This document shows positions 21,315 through 28,834 of a stretch of 64,000 nucleotides of DNA, piece after piece; within the stretch, counting starts at the first letter, position 1; the number at the start of each line of letters is the position of its first letter. Source of the DNA: Marivirga aurantiaca (GTDB lineage Bacteria > Bacteroidota > Bacteroidia > Cytophagales > Cyclobacteriaceae); NCBI RefSeq assembly GCF_016679925.1, contig NZ_JAEQBW010000005.1, positions 1 to 64,000 of the forward strand, read 5' to 3'. Both the position numbers and the translations under genes were made by a program. The notes beneath the pieces were generated by a model, which was not told the origin of the DNA, ran no database searches, and was given only the letters and a program-made list of their open reading frames with translations.

Positions 21315-22523
21315 GTGGAGAATCAATATTTAGTTGAATTAGCTCAGAAATACGGTACACCTTTATATGTGTACGATGCCGACAAGATTGCAAGTCAAAT
21401 CAAAAGGCTAAATGATGCTTTTACTGGTGTCAATCTGAAATTAAAATATGCTACTAAGGCATTAAGCAATATTTCTGTACTGAAATGGATCAAAAAACAT
21501 GGCGCAGGTCTGGATGTGGTTTCCATTCAGGAAGCCTATTTAGGTTTGAAGGCCGGATTTGATCCAAAAGATATTCTATATACACCTAATTGTGTTTCTA
21601 TTGATGAAATTATTGAAGCTGTAGATTTAGGACTTACTATCAATATTGATAACATTTCTATTTTAGAGCAATTTGGCCATAGATATAAGAACACCGTACC
21701 ATGCTGCGTAAGGCTCAATCCGCACATCATGGCAGGGGGCAATACTAAGATTTCCACCGGGCATATAGATTCTAAATTTGGCATTTCAATCCTTCAGATG
21801 CGTCATTTGCTTCGGGTGATTGAGACTTATAACATCCATGTAATAGGTTTGCACATACACACAGGTTCAGATATTCTGAATCCGGAAGCTTTTCTAAGGG
21901 GAACAGAAATTATTTTTGAAGTGGCTGAGGATTTTTCCGATTTGGAATTCATTGATTTTGGCAGTGGTTTTAAAGTGGCCTATAAAGAAGAAGATGTTAC
22001 CACTGATATTGAAATGCTTGGCAAGGAATTGAGCAAAAGCTTCAAGAATTTTTGCAAGGCACGTGGCAAGGAGCTGGAACTATGGTTTGAACCGGGGAAA
22101 TTCATTGTAAGTGAGGCAGGTTATTTTTTATCTAAGGTAAATGTAATTAAAACCACACCGGCTACAGTTTTTGTCGGTTTAGATACTGGAATGAACCATT
22201 TACTAAGACCCATGATGTATGATGCCTACCATACTATCGAAAACATATCCAATCCTTCTGCCACACAAAGAGTTTATACTGTGGTAGGCTATATTTGCGA
22301 AACGGACACCTTCGGCACAGACAGGAAACTTTCAGAAGTGAGAGAGAGAGACATAATTGCCATAAAAAATGCAGGAGCCTATGGCTTTTCCATGGCCTCT
22401 AATTATAACTCCAGGTACAGACCGGCAGAAGTATTAGTGCATGATGGCACAGACCAATTAGTCCGTAAAAGGGAGTCGTTGGATGATTTATTAAGAAACC
22501 AGATTATTGTAGATTTTGAATAA
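21315..22523 (+). CDS. lysA: Diaminopimelate decarboxylase
   Basis: PLP enzyme that decarboxylates meso-diaminopimelate to lysine, the last step of lysine synthesis. It is 402 residues of the fold-III alanine-racemase-like barrel plus a C-terminal beta domain. Lys48 in KYATKALSN is the PLP lysine. HIHTGSD, a glycine-rich FIDFGSGF, FEPGKFIVSE (EPGK where many homologues have EPGR) and GYICETDTFG follow. The start is GTG at 21315, supported by the N-terminal fit (YGTPLYVYDADKI); no ATG is available. It is in the antiporter-led run and overlaps the next gene by 8 bp. Arginine or carboxynorspermidine decarboxylases are relatives, but the size and motifs fit LysA best. Confidence 0.88.
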   Translation: MENQYLVELAQKYGTPLYVYDADKIASQIKRLNDAFTGVNLKLKYATKALSNISVLKWIKKHGAGLDVVSIQEAYLGLKAGFDPKDILYTPNCVSIDEIIEAVDLGLTINIDNISILEQFGHRYKNTVPCCVRLNPHIMAGGNTKISTGHIDSKFGISILQMRHLLRVIETYNIHVIGLHIHTGSDILNPEAFLRGTEIIFEVAEDFSDLEFIDFGSGFKVAYKEEDVTTDIEMLGKELSKSFKNFCKARGKELELWFEPGKFIVSEAGYFLSKVNVIKTTPATVFVGLDTGMNHLLRPMMYDAYHTIENISNPSATQRVYTVVGYICETDTFGTDRKLSEVRERDIIAIKNAGAYGFSMASNYNSRYRPAEVLVHDGTDQLVRKRESLDDLLRNQIIVDFE

Positions 22524-23328
22524 AAGACTTATACTTTCTGTTATTGTAAGCTTTTTGGCGAGCTCTTCTTTATTTGCACAAGTGGAGGAAACTGTGCCGC
22601 CATTAAGAAATACCCATTTCATAACGGGCTTAGGCGGGAGCTATGTAAATATAATTGATCAGGGAATTTCTCCTCTGCTGTACAAAGGTATAGGTGGAGG
22701 AGTAGTTTTGGGCCATCTTCATGAAACATCAAGAAGCATTGCTCAATCAACAGCACGATTTGATTTCAATAATCCAAATAATAGTATTAATGGCACGGAT
22801 ATGTATACTTTCAGATTAGAAGGTTTGTATCAGCATTTTTTTCAATTGAAAAATCAATCGGGTAAAAAGTTAAAGATTTTGCCTGGAATTAGTGGCTTGG
22901 GCAGATGGGTTTTGAGGGACAAATTATCCTACACCAATAATAAGCAACATGTGGAAACACGCTTCTCACTGGCTCCTGCTCTTCTCATAAAAAGGCCATT
23001 CCAGCTTTGGAAGCGGGATTTTGAAATAGGAATGTTTTCGCAACTACCACTTGTTACTTATGCCACAAGGCCATTATTTGCCTCAACGCGTTTTCCGGCT
23101 TCTGTTAACCAGGACGAAATCAAGTTTTTCGATTACTTAAAAAAGGGAGAAGTAGTAAGCCTTGGGAGTTATTTTAGATTGTCTGCCCAAACATATCTAC
23201 TTTATTCCTTTAAAAACGGGAATGCCTTAAGACTTGATTATTTTTGGATGTTTGAGTCTTATAATGCATTGAATCCAATTAGAACAGGGGAACACGGTTT
23301 GATGATTAGCACATTTTTGAAGTTATGA
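22516..23328 (+). CDS. Outer-membrane beta-barrel-like protein, function unknown
   Basis: A 270-residue exported protein that I cannot assign. It starts at TTG (22516), overlapping lysA by 8 bp. This start is chosen because it gives a good signal peptide (RLILSVIVSFLASSSLFAQ) and no ATG is nearby. The mature part shows alternating hydrophobic and polar strands, glycine-rich turns (GLGGSYVNI, GIGGGVVLGHL) and aromatic strand ends (LYQHFFQL, ALRLDYFWMF). These suggest a small outer-membrane barrel of 8-12 strands. Its stop overlaps the start of the S41 gene by 4 bp, so the two are translationally coupled and may act together in the envelope. Confidence 0.7.
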   Translation: MNKRLILSVIVSFLASSSLFAQVEETVPPLRNTHFITGLGGSYVNIIDQGISPLLYKGIGGGVVLGHLHETSRSIAQSTARFDFNNPNNSINGTDMYTFRLEGLYQHFFQLKNQSGKKLKILPGISGLGRWVLRDKLSYTNNKQHVETRFSLAPALLIKRPFQLWKRDFEIGMFSQLPLVTYATRPLFASTRFPASVNQDEIKFFDYLKKGEVVSLGSYFRLSAQTYLLYSFKNGNALRLDYFWMFESYNALNPIRTGEHGLMISTFLKL

Positions 23329-24374
23329 AAAAAGTATTTTACATAGGCTTGTTAATTTCCTCATTCAGTTTTTCGAGTTGCGAGCGCATTTTCATGAGTG
23401 AAGAGCCGGAACCATCCAACCTTGAAGTTTTTGATCATTTATGGAATACAATTGACGAAAAATATTCTTTTTTCATTGATAAGGATATAGATTGGGAAAA
23501 AGCCAGGACTGATTACAGATCAAAAGCAAAAAGCGCAAGGAACAGCATAGAACTTTTTAATGTACTAGCTGAAATGTTGTTTGTATTGGAAGATGGTCAT
23601 GTTAATCTTTCTGCAGGAATTGATCTCTCAAGAAATTGGGAGTGGTATTTGGATTACAACTCTAACTTTGACTTTGATATTATTGAAAGAAATTATTTGG
23701 TACCCAGCGAGGATTATCAGATTTCCGGCCCTATCCATAATACTATAATTGATTCAGTTGGCTATATGTATTATGAAAGCTTCAGTTCAAGTGTAAGCAC
23801 CTCCTTATTGGATTATATTCTCTTGAAATTTCTAAGGCAGGAAATCAATAGTTTGGAGGGACCTGTTGGGGGAATAATTATTGACATTAGAAATAACGGA
23901 GGCGGAAGTATTAGCAATGCTTTTACAATCGCTAACAGATTTGCAGATGAAAAAACCAAAGTGGCAGATTGGTATTATAAAAATGGGCCTGCCCATGATA
24001 ATTTTACCGGCCCCGAGGAAAAATTCATAGAATTTGAAGGAGATGAAGATTATATCTTTACAAAACCTATAGTAATATTGACCAATAGAAGTAGTTATAG
24101 CTCTGCCAACTTTTTTGCTAGCATGATGAGCTTTTTGCCAAATGTTACCATAATGGGTGACCAAACAGGTGGTGGGGGTGGCTTACCGGTAAACAATGAA
24201 TTACCTAATGGCTGGAGATTTAGATTTTCTGCAACAAGGACCATCGATGCGAGAGGGCACAACATTGAATTTGGTGTAAAACCAGATATTACAGTGGAGT
24301 TGAACCCACTGGATAAAGCTAATGGCGTGGATACAATAATTGAAGCAGCTCTTACCCACATCAAAGGGGAGTAA
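23325..24374 (+). CDS. S41 family peptidase, lipoprotein
   Basis: A 349-residue C-terminal-processing-type serine protease. Its N-terminus is a lipoprotein signal with lipobox FSSC (Cys19), so it is probably anchored in the outer or inner membrane. The N-terminal helical region contains LFNVLAEMLFVLEDGHVNL, which is characteristic of S41. No obvious PDZ domain is visible. The catalytic domain has IIIDIRNNGGGSIS, then NRSSYSSANFFASMM carrying the probable Ser nucleophile, GDQTGGGGGLPV and a C-terminal GVKPDITVELN. It is the last gene of the antiporter-lysA run, coupled to the preceding outer-membrane protein by an ATGA overlap. Its likely role is processing or turnover of envelope proteins. 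Confidence 0.85.
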   Translation: MKKVFYIGLLISSFSFSSCERIFMSEEPEPSNLEVFDHLWNTIDEKYSFFIDKDIDWEKARTDYRSKAKSARNSIELFNVLAEMLFVLEDGHVNLSAGIDLSRNWEWYLDYNSNFDFDIIERNYLVPSEDYQISGPIHNTIIDSVGYMYYESFSSSVSTSLLDYILLKFLRQEINSLEGPVGGIIIDIRNNGGGSISNAFTIANRFADEKTKVADWYYKNGPAHDNFTGPEEKFIEFEGDEDYIFTKPIVILTNRSSYSSANFFASMMSFLPNVTIMGDQTGGGGGLPVNNELPNGWRFRFSATRTIDARGHNIEFGVKPDITVELNPLDKANGVDTIIEAALTHIKGE

Positions 24375-24439
24375 ACGAAAATTGCACTATTTCAATAATC
24401 AGGAATACCTACTCTTTTCTTTTTACATTCCATTTTCAA

Positions 24440-24850
24440 AGTGATGTAGTTATGAATTGTAGTAAAACTTTGTTAACCAAAGTAAACATTTGATTAATGT
24501 TGGTTAAATTCACTTAATGTTAACTTGAGTATTACCTATTTATCGCTTTTACTTATCAATCATTTGGTTAAAATAAAAGATAATATTTTTAAAAATATAT
24601 TACATCAGCAGAATGACCAAAGGGCCTAATTTTCACAAAATAAAGAATCAACTTTTCAAAGCTTTATTTATCCACAATCTGTTAAACTTATCCACAATTA
24701 ATTATTAACAAGTCATAACAGTCAGTAATACAGCAAGTTAAACGCCTTCTATTGAAGAAAAGAATTGTGGACAAGTGTCAGTGATTCAGCTACTTAATTA
24801 AAAGAGGATAAGAAAAATCATTTTACACACTTATGTAATAAATGTTATTT
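24440..24850. other. Candidate replication origin (DnaA boxes in AT-rich gap)
   Basis: A 480-bp gene-free gap holds two perfect DnaA consensus boxes TTATCCACA on the plus strand (24668-24676, 24688-24696; 20 bp apart). There is also a one-mismatch box TTGTCCACA on the minus strand (24766-24774). Left of them lies an extremely AT-rich stretch (about 24570-24602), suitable as an unwinding element. Left of that are repeated GTTAA-type motifs (TTGTTAACC, TTGGTTAAA, ATGTTAACT, TTGGTTAAA) over 24470-24575. This combination is what oriC looks like in many bacteria. dnaA is not in the window, which is common for Bacteroidota. Strand asymmetry could not be computed here. Confidence 0.5.
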
Positions 24851-24854
24851 TGTC

Positions 24855-26633
24855 TTATTCTATTTGTTGGCGGATAAGCTTTTTACGGTAAGCATTGAAT
24901 ATTCGTGACTTGGAAACAAATCCAATATATTTACCATCATCTATTACTGGTAAATTCCACGCTCCCGTGTTTTCAAATTTAATCATTACCGATTGCATAC
25001 TCTCTTTACTTGAAACATGAGTGGGAGGGCTGTGCATTAACGTGTTAACAATTATATTTTTTCGTGATTCAGGATCGAACATAATTTCCCGAATGTCATC
25101 AAGAGTCACTATTCCTACCAATTGTTGTTCCTCATTAACTACAGGAAAGATGTTACGTTTTGAGAAACGCACCAGGTCCACAAGGGCTCCGAGTGTGGCA
25201 TTTGGATTGATGGTTAATAAATCTGTTTCTACAATCTTTTTGAGATCAATTAAGCTCAGTACCTGCCGGTCTTTGTCGTGATAAATGAGGTCTCCTTTTT
25301 CTATCAAGGGCTTAGTGTAAAGGGAATATTTCTCAAAATATGATATTGTGCTATAAGAAATAGCAGAAACAATCATAAGAGGCACAAAAAGTGTATAGCC
25401 ACTGGTTATTTCAGCTATTAGAAAAATAGCAGTAAGTGGTGCATGCAACACTCCGCTCATTACACCACTCATTCCTACTAAAGTAAAATTACTGGTACTC
25501 AAAGGTTCGGCAATTTCAAGTATATTAATTAAATAAGCGAAAAGATATCCTGTGATACCTCCTATAAACAAAGAGGGGGCAAATATTCCTCCGCTTCCAC
25601 CAGAACCTATAGTAAGGGCCGTGGCTACAGGTTTTACTAATAATATGGCAATAACAAACAATGCTATAAAGAAAACTGAATTGATTTCGCTAAAAAACAG
25701 ACTGTTGTTTAATAAATTAGTAGCATTTCCCTCTAGTAGAAAAGTAATGGTTTCATAGCCCTCTCCATATAGTGGGGGTAAAATAAAAATCAAAAAACCC
25801 AAAGATACTCCACCAACCAAAGCACGGTTCAAATCTCCTTTCACGTTTTTGATAAGACCTTCTACTTTTCCTACCACCCTGGTAAAATAAAGGGAAACCA
25901 AGCCCGTGAATACACCTAGAAACAAATAGAATGGAGTATCAGCTGCAGTAAACCCCTCTGTTAACGTAAAGGAAAATAAAACATCATCCCCTAATAAAGT
26001 GAGTGACACCAGAGTGCCAACCACAGAAGCTATCAGTAAAGGAATAAAGGAACTAATAGTAATTTCAGACAAAATGACTTCAATACTGAAAATAACGCCT
26101 GCGATAGGGGAATTAAATATAGCTGAAATAGCTCCGGCCGAACCACAACCAATTAATAGTGTTCGCTGCTTATAACTGAGGTGTACCAGACGGCCAATAT
26201 TAGAGCCGATAGCAGAGCCTGTTACTACAATTGGAGCCTCTAATCCTACCGACCCCCCGAAGCCTACCGTCAGTGCACTAGTGAGCATCCTGGAAAAAGT
26301 TTTAGTTCTCTTTACTATACTTGATTTCTTGGAAATGGTATAGAGAATATCTGTAATCCCATGTCCCAACTTTTCTTTCAGGATATATTTAGTCAATAAA
26401 ACTGTTAATATAATCCCAATTAAGGGGTAGCTTAAATAAAGGTAGTTTGCAAGATCCTGCTGAAAATCCCTGGTCAGGGCCTTTTGGATTATATGAACAC
26501 CCTCTTTTAATACAACAGCAGCCAGTCCGGCAATAAGGCCAATTACCCCGCTGGTGATTAACACAAAATTCTTTGTATTAATATGCTTTACTCGCCAAAT
26601 AAGAAACTTAAGTAGTAGGTCATTAAATTTCAT
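24855..26633 (-). CDS. ClC-family chloride channel/antiporter with CBS pair
   Basis: A 592-residue ClC protein. Residues about 1-420 are the membrane domain with GFGGSVGLEAPIVVTGSAIG (the GxEGP-like segment containing the gating glutamate), GSGGSGGIFAPSLFIGG (GxFxP) and GVLHAPLTAIFLIAEIT. Residues about 440-585 form two CBS domains (LVDLVRFSKRNIFPVVNEE, ESMQSVMIKFENTGAWNLPV), which usually bind adenine nucleotides and modulate gating. The start at 26633 (MKFNDLLLKFLI) is preferred over an upstream ATG at 26690: the extra N-terminus is not family-like, and a TAnnTTTG box lies between them. Whether it is a channel or a Cl/H exchanger cannot be told from sequence reading alone. It borders the candidate origin. 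Confidence 0.88.
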   Translation of the reverse strand: MKFNDLLLKFLIWRVKHINTKNFVLITSGVIGLIAGLAAVVLKEGVHIIQKALTRDFQQDLANYLYLSYPLIGIILTVLLTKYILKEKLGHGITDILYTISKKSSIVKRTKTFSRMLTSALTVGFGGSVGLEAPIVVTGSAIGSNIGRLVHLSYKQRTLLIGCGSAGAISAIFNSPIAGVIFSIEVILSEITISSFIPLLIASVVGTLVSLTLLGDDVLFSFTLTEGFTAADTPFYLFLGVFTGLVSLYFTRVVGKVEGLIKNVKGDLNRALVGGVSLGFLIFILPPLYGEGYETITFLLEGNATNLLNNSLFFSEINSVFFIALFVIAILLVKPVATALTIGSGGSGGIFAPSLFIGGITGYLFAYLINILEIAEPLSTSNFTLVGMSGVMSGVLHAPLTAIFLIAEITSGYTLFVPLMIVSAISYSTISYFEKYSLYTKPLIEKGDLIYHDKDRQVLSLIDLKKIVETDLLTINPNATLGALVDLVRFSKRNIFPVVNEEQQLVGIVTLDDIREIMFDPESRKNIIVNTLMHSPPTHVSSKESMQSVMIKFENTGAWNLPVIDDGKYIGFVSKSRIFNAYRKKLIRQQIE

Positions 26634-26638
26634 GCTTG

Positions 26639-26646
26639 CAAAGGTA
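26639..26646 (-). promoter_or_regulatory. Possible -7 box adjoining the ClC start codon
   Basis: TACCTTTG on the minus strand ends five bases before the ATG at 26633. With the usual spacing, transcription would begin at or near the ATG itself. No TTTG at the -33 position was found. Confidence 0.33.
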
Positions 26647-26899
26647 TATAATAAAATTTCTAAGCACCCTATAGAAATATGATTTGTCACTAATTTAACA
26701 AGAGTTAATACCTTACAAGGTGTAAAATATCAGGTTGTTTTTAAAATTAAGAAACTAACTAACTGTCTACAATTGTACCTCTCCTTATCCTTAAAAAAGA
26801 GCCACTAGTCGATTTTCCTAAGAGTTTTTCCAACCATCTGGCATGTTATTTGGTCTATAGAAGTAATTTTGTGTTAAATACTACTTAAAAAATACGGTT

Positions 26900-27127
26900 A
26901 TGGATAGGTATAGGATAAGTTTTAAGTGCAATAAAATCCCGGATCAATTGGATGGCTTAAAGGGTTTTAAAGTGACTGACTACTACGAGGGAAGAGCTTA
27001 CAATGGATTATTTGAAGTAAGTCCTAATTGGGGATATGGTCAGGAAAGTAAACTCATTTCTAAAGCTTTATTTGAAAAATATTTTGAATTAATAAGTGAA
27101 GAAAATTTAATTAAAAACTCCGCCTGA
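26900..27127 (+). CDS. Small hypothetical protein
   Basis: A 75-residue acidic-to-neutral soluble protein. I do not recognise a specific family. It reads like a compact beta-rich domain (YRISFKCNKIP, FKVTDYYEGRAYNGLFEVSPNWG) ending in a helix (KALFEKYFELISEENLI). Evidence for its reality is a TAATTTTG -7-like box at 26864-26871, which gives a leader of about 25 nt, and a strong terminator 29 bp after the stop. It is therefore probably a short monocistronic gene. Confidence 0.6.
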   Translation: MDRYRISFKCNKIPDQLDGLKGFKVTDYYEGRAYNGLFEVSPNWGYGQESKLISKALFEKYFELISEENLIKNSA

Positions 27128-27155
27128 AAAGACGGATTCATATTTATTTAAGTAC

Positions 27156-27186
27156 AAAAGGGCTGAGAAATTCAGCCCTTTTTATT
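27156..27186 (+). terminator. Intrinsic terminator of the small hypothetical gene
   Basis: A stem AAAGGGCTGA / TCAGCCCTTT with a five-base loop GAAAT, followed by a T-rich tail (TTTATTTTTATT). A clear plus-strand terminator. Confidence 0.8.
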
Positions 27187-27354
27187 TTTATTATGATACA
27201 ACCCTACACACAACCATTCTCCTCACACCAGAAGATTGATGCGGGTATTTTCCCAATTATGCAAAGGGCCACTTTAGATTGATAGGTACTACAGATTCAG
27301 TCAAACAGAATCTCGCAATTGATAATTCCTCTTTTAGAAAGGGAGTTCACCTCT

Positions 27355-27609
27355 TCAGCCTTTACTAATAACTCTTGAATAGCCGCTTTTGCTTTTAGAG
27401 TCTTTAATTTTCTTTTCAACTACCATGGCTTCTGTTTTTGAATCAAAAAGAATAGAGGTTTTCAATTTCCAGGGCTGACCTCTTTTATATTATACAAGAT
27501 TCAGTTAAGTGAAGAGTTCTGAAATCCTAACCGCTTCACCGGAGTTCAGGAATAACCAATGTAATATTGTCAATTTTAAGCGAATAGAGGATGCAGGCAT
27601 AATATTCAT
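27355..27609 (-). pseudogene. Decayed GIY-YIG nuclease gene (fourth unit)
   Basis: A degenerate copy of the nuclease gene found intact three times just to the right. On the minus strand, EYYACILYSLKIDN matches the intact KYYVYILYSVKIDK, and later QPWKLKTSILFDSKTEAMVVEKKIK matches closely. The frame is broken by a frameshift: in-frame stops occur after PELR and after LFT. It lies one repeat length (392 bp) from the first intact unit and still has the unit's terminator to its right. No tRNA-like sequence survives at its left end, so this is the oldest, most eroded end of the array. Confidence 0.75.
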
Positions 27610-27627
27610 CCTTTCTGAAAGAGTCTA

Positions 27628-27658
27628 AATAAAAAAAGCCATCTTTTCAGATGGCTTT
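27628..27658 (-). terminator. Terminator, unit A end
   Basis: A nine-bp stem AAAGCCATC / GATGGCTTT (27635-27643, 27650-27658) followed on the minus strand by a T-run. It lies between the tRNA-like sequence of unit A and the decayed nuclease gene. Confidence 0.72.
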
Positions 27659-27659
27659 G

Positions 27660-27738
27660 CTCCTCCTCTTGGGCTCGAACCAAGGACCCTTCCCGCTCAA
27701 GCGGGATCAGATGCCCTAACCAGCTGAGCTAAGGAAGC
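27660..27738 (-). pseudogene. tRNA-Asn-like sequence with replaced anticodon arm (copy A)
   Basis: 79 nt read on the minus strand. The D arm (GCTC-AGCTGGTTA-GGGC), T arm (CTTGG-TTCGAGC-CCAAG) and 3' acceptor AGGAGGA with discriminator G are those of the tRNA-Asn at 28836, apart from one D-stem base. The anticodon stem-loop is replaced by a hairpin TCCCGC-TTGA-GCGGGA, so there is no seven-base anticodon loop and it cannot decode. The 5' acceptor strand GCTTCCT pairs imperfectly with the 3' strand (one G-A mismatch, one G-T). The elbow-forming D and T arms are intact, so RNase P or RNase Z could still recognise it. Confidence 0.7.
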
Positions 27739-27741
27739 ACA

Positions 27742-28005
27742 TCATCCTTTCCAACCTTTATTAATAATACTTTCAATTGCCGTTCTACTTTTAAAGCTTT
27801 TGATTTTCCTCTCTACCACCATGGCTTCTGTTTTTGAAGCAAAGGGAATAGTGGTTTTCAACTCCCATGGCTGCCCCTTCTTAGACCATATTTTATTAAA
27901 AGAGGAGTTATGAAAGACCAACCTCTTCTCCGGAGTCCGGGAATAGCCAACGTAGTATTTGTCAATTTTAACCGAATAAAGGATATAGACGTAGTATTTA
28001 TCCAT
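27742..28005 (-). CDS. Small GIY-YIG endonuclease (copy A)
   Basis: An 87-residue stand-alone GIY-YIG nuclease domain of the UvrC-N/YhbQ-like group. YVYILYS (residues 5-11) and YYVGYS (17-22) form the GIY-YIG core strands. RTPEKRLVFHN supplies the conserved arginine on the catalytic helix, and KTEAMVVERKIK supplies the metal-binding glutamate. No DNA-binding domain is attached. It sits 15 bases after the terminator of the adjacent tRNA-like copy B, with no promoter of its own seen, and ends 3 bp before tRNA-like copy A. The protein is identical to copies B and C although the DNA differs silently. Confidence 0.85.
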   Translation of the reverse strand: MDKYYVYILYSVKIDKYYVGYSRTPEKRLVFHNSSFNKIWSKKGQPWELKTTIPFASKTEAMVVERKIKSFKSRTAIESIINKGWKG

Positions 28006-28019
28006 TCTGAAAAGACTTA

Positions 28020-28050
28020 AATAAAAAAAGCCATCTTTTCAGATGGCTTT
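28020..28050 (-). terminator. Terminator, unit B end
   Basis: Same nine-bp stem and T-run as in the other units (stem 28027-28050), between tRNA-like copy B and nuclease copy A. Confidence 0.72.
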
Positions 28051-28051
28051 G

Positions 28052-28130
28052 CTCCTCCTCTTGGGCTCGAACCAAGGACCCTTCCCGCTCAAGCGGGATC
28101 AGATGCTCTAACCAGCTGAGCTAAGGAAGC
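28052..28130 (-). pseudogene. tRNA-Asn-like sequence with replaced anticodon arm (copy B)
   Basis: 79 nt, differing from copy A only by having GAGC instead of GGGC in the D stem. The T arm and 3' acceptor strand match tRNA-Asn, and the anticodon arm is replaced by the TCCCGC-TTGA-GCGGGA hairpin. It cannot act as a decoding tRNA. Confidence 0.7.
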
Positions 28131-28133
28131 ACA

Positions 28134-28397
28134 TCATCCTTTCCAACCTTTATTAATAATACTTTCAATTGCCGTTCTACTTTTAAAGCTTTTGATTTTC
28201 CTCTCTACCACCATGGCTTCTGTTTTTGAAGCAAAGGGAATAGTGGTTTTCAACTCCCATGGCTGCCCCTTCTTAGACCATATTTTATTAAAAGAGGAGT
28301 TATGAAAGACCAACCTCTTCTCCGGAGTCCGAGAATAGCCAACGTAGTATTTGTCAATTTTAACCGAATAAAGGATATAGACGTAGTATTTATCCAT
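28134..28397 (-). CDS. Small GIY-YIG endonuclease (copy B)
   Basis: An 87-residue GIY-YIG nuclease identical in protein sequence to copies A and C. Compared with copy A it has one silent change (TCT for TCC at the serine of GYSR). It lies between tRNA-like copies C (upstream) and B (downstream) and begins 15 bases after the intervening terminator. Expression would need read-through from the tRNA-Asn promoter or a promoter I cannot see. Confidence 0.85.
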   Translation of the reverse strand: MDKYYVYILYSVKIDKYYVGYSRTPEKRLVFHNSSFNKIWSKKGQPWELKTTIPFASKTEAMVVERKIKSFKSRTAIESIINKGWKG

Positions 28398-28411
28398 TCT
28401 GAAAAGGCTTA

Positions 28412-28442
28412 AATAAAAAAAGCCATCTTTTCAGATGGCTTT
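28412..28442 (-). terminator. Terminator, unit C end
   Basis: Same nine-bp stem and T-run (stem 28419-28442), between tRNA-like copy C and nuclease copy B. Confidence 0.72.
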
Positions 28443-28443
28443 G

Positions 28444-28522
28444 CTCCTCCTCTTGGGCTCGAACCAAGGACCCTTCCCGCTCAAGCGGGATCAGATGCTC
28501 TAACCAGCTGAGCTAAGGAAGC
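28444..28522 (-). pseudogene. tRNA-Asn-like sequence with replaced anticodon arm (copy C)
   Basis: 79 nt, identical to copy B. It starts 3 bases after the stop codon of nuclease copy C, so the coding sequence abuts the tRNA-like fold. If processed like a tRNA, it would define the 3' end of the nuclease mRNA. Confidence 0.7.
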
Positions 28523-28525
28523 ACA

Positions 28526-28789
28526 TCATCCTTTCCAACCTTTATTAATAATACTTTCAATTGCCGTTCTACTTTTAAAGCTTTTAATTTTCCTCTCTAC
28601 CACCATGGCTTCTGTTTTTGAAGCAAAGGGAATAGTGGTTTTCAACTCCCATGGCTGCCCCTTCTTGGACCATATTTTATTAAAAGAGGAGTTATGAAAG
28701 ACCAACCTCTTCTCCGGAGTCCGAGAATAGCCAACGTAGTATTTGTCAATTTTAACCGAATAAAGGATATAGACGTAGTATTTATCCAT
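28526..28789 (-). CDS. Small GIY-YIG endonuclease (copy C, next to tRNA-Asn)
   Basis: An 87-residue GIY-YIG nuclease, protein identical to copies A and B. It carries two silent DNA differences from copy B (ATT for ATC in RKIKS; TCC for TCT in WSKK). It is the promoter-proximal copy: the order on the minus strand is tRNA-Asn, terminator, this gene, tRNA-like C. That three near-identical copies accumulate only silent changes suggests the protein is selected, or that the copies are kept uniform by conversion. Its target, perhaps the tRNA-Asn locus itself, is unknown. Confidence 0.86.
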   Translation of the reverse strand: MDKYYVYILYSVKIDKYYVGYSRTPEKRLVFHNSSFNKIWSKKGQPWELKTTIPFASKTEAMVVERKIKSFKSRTAIESIINKGWKG

Positions 28790-28803
28790 TCTGAAAAGGC
28801 TTA

Positions 28804-28834
28804 AATAAAAAAAGCCATCTTTTCAGATGGCTTT
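28804..28834 (-). terminator. Terminator of tRNA-Asn
   Basis: A nine-bp stem AAAGCCATC / GATGGCTTT (28811-28819, 28826-28834) followed on the minus strand by seven T. It starts one base after the tRNA 3' end and is the same structure as in the three repeat units. Confidence 0.78.

Noticed and set aside
27660-28522. Three functional tRNA genes
   Set aside because: The anticodon arm is replaced by a tetraloop hairpin, so no seven-base anticodon loop can form, and the acceptor stem has a G-A mismatch.
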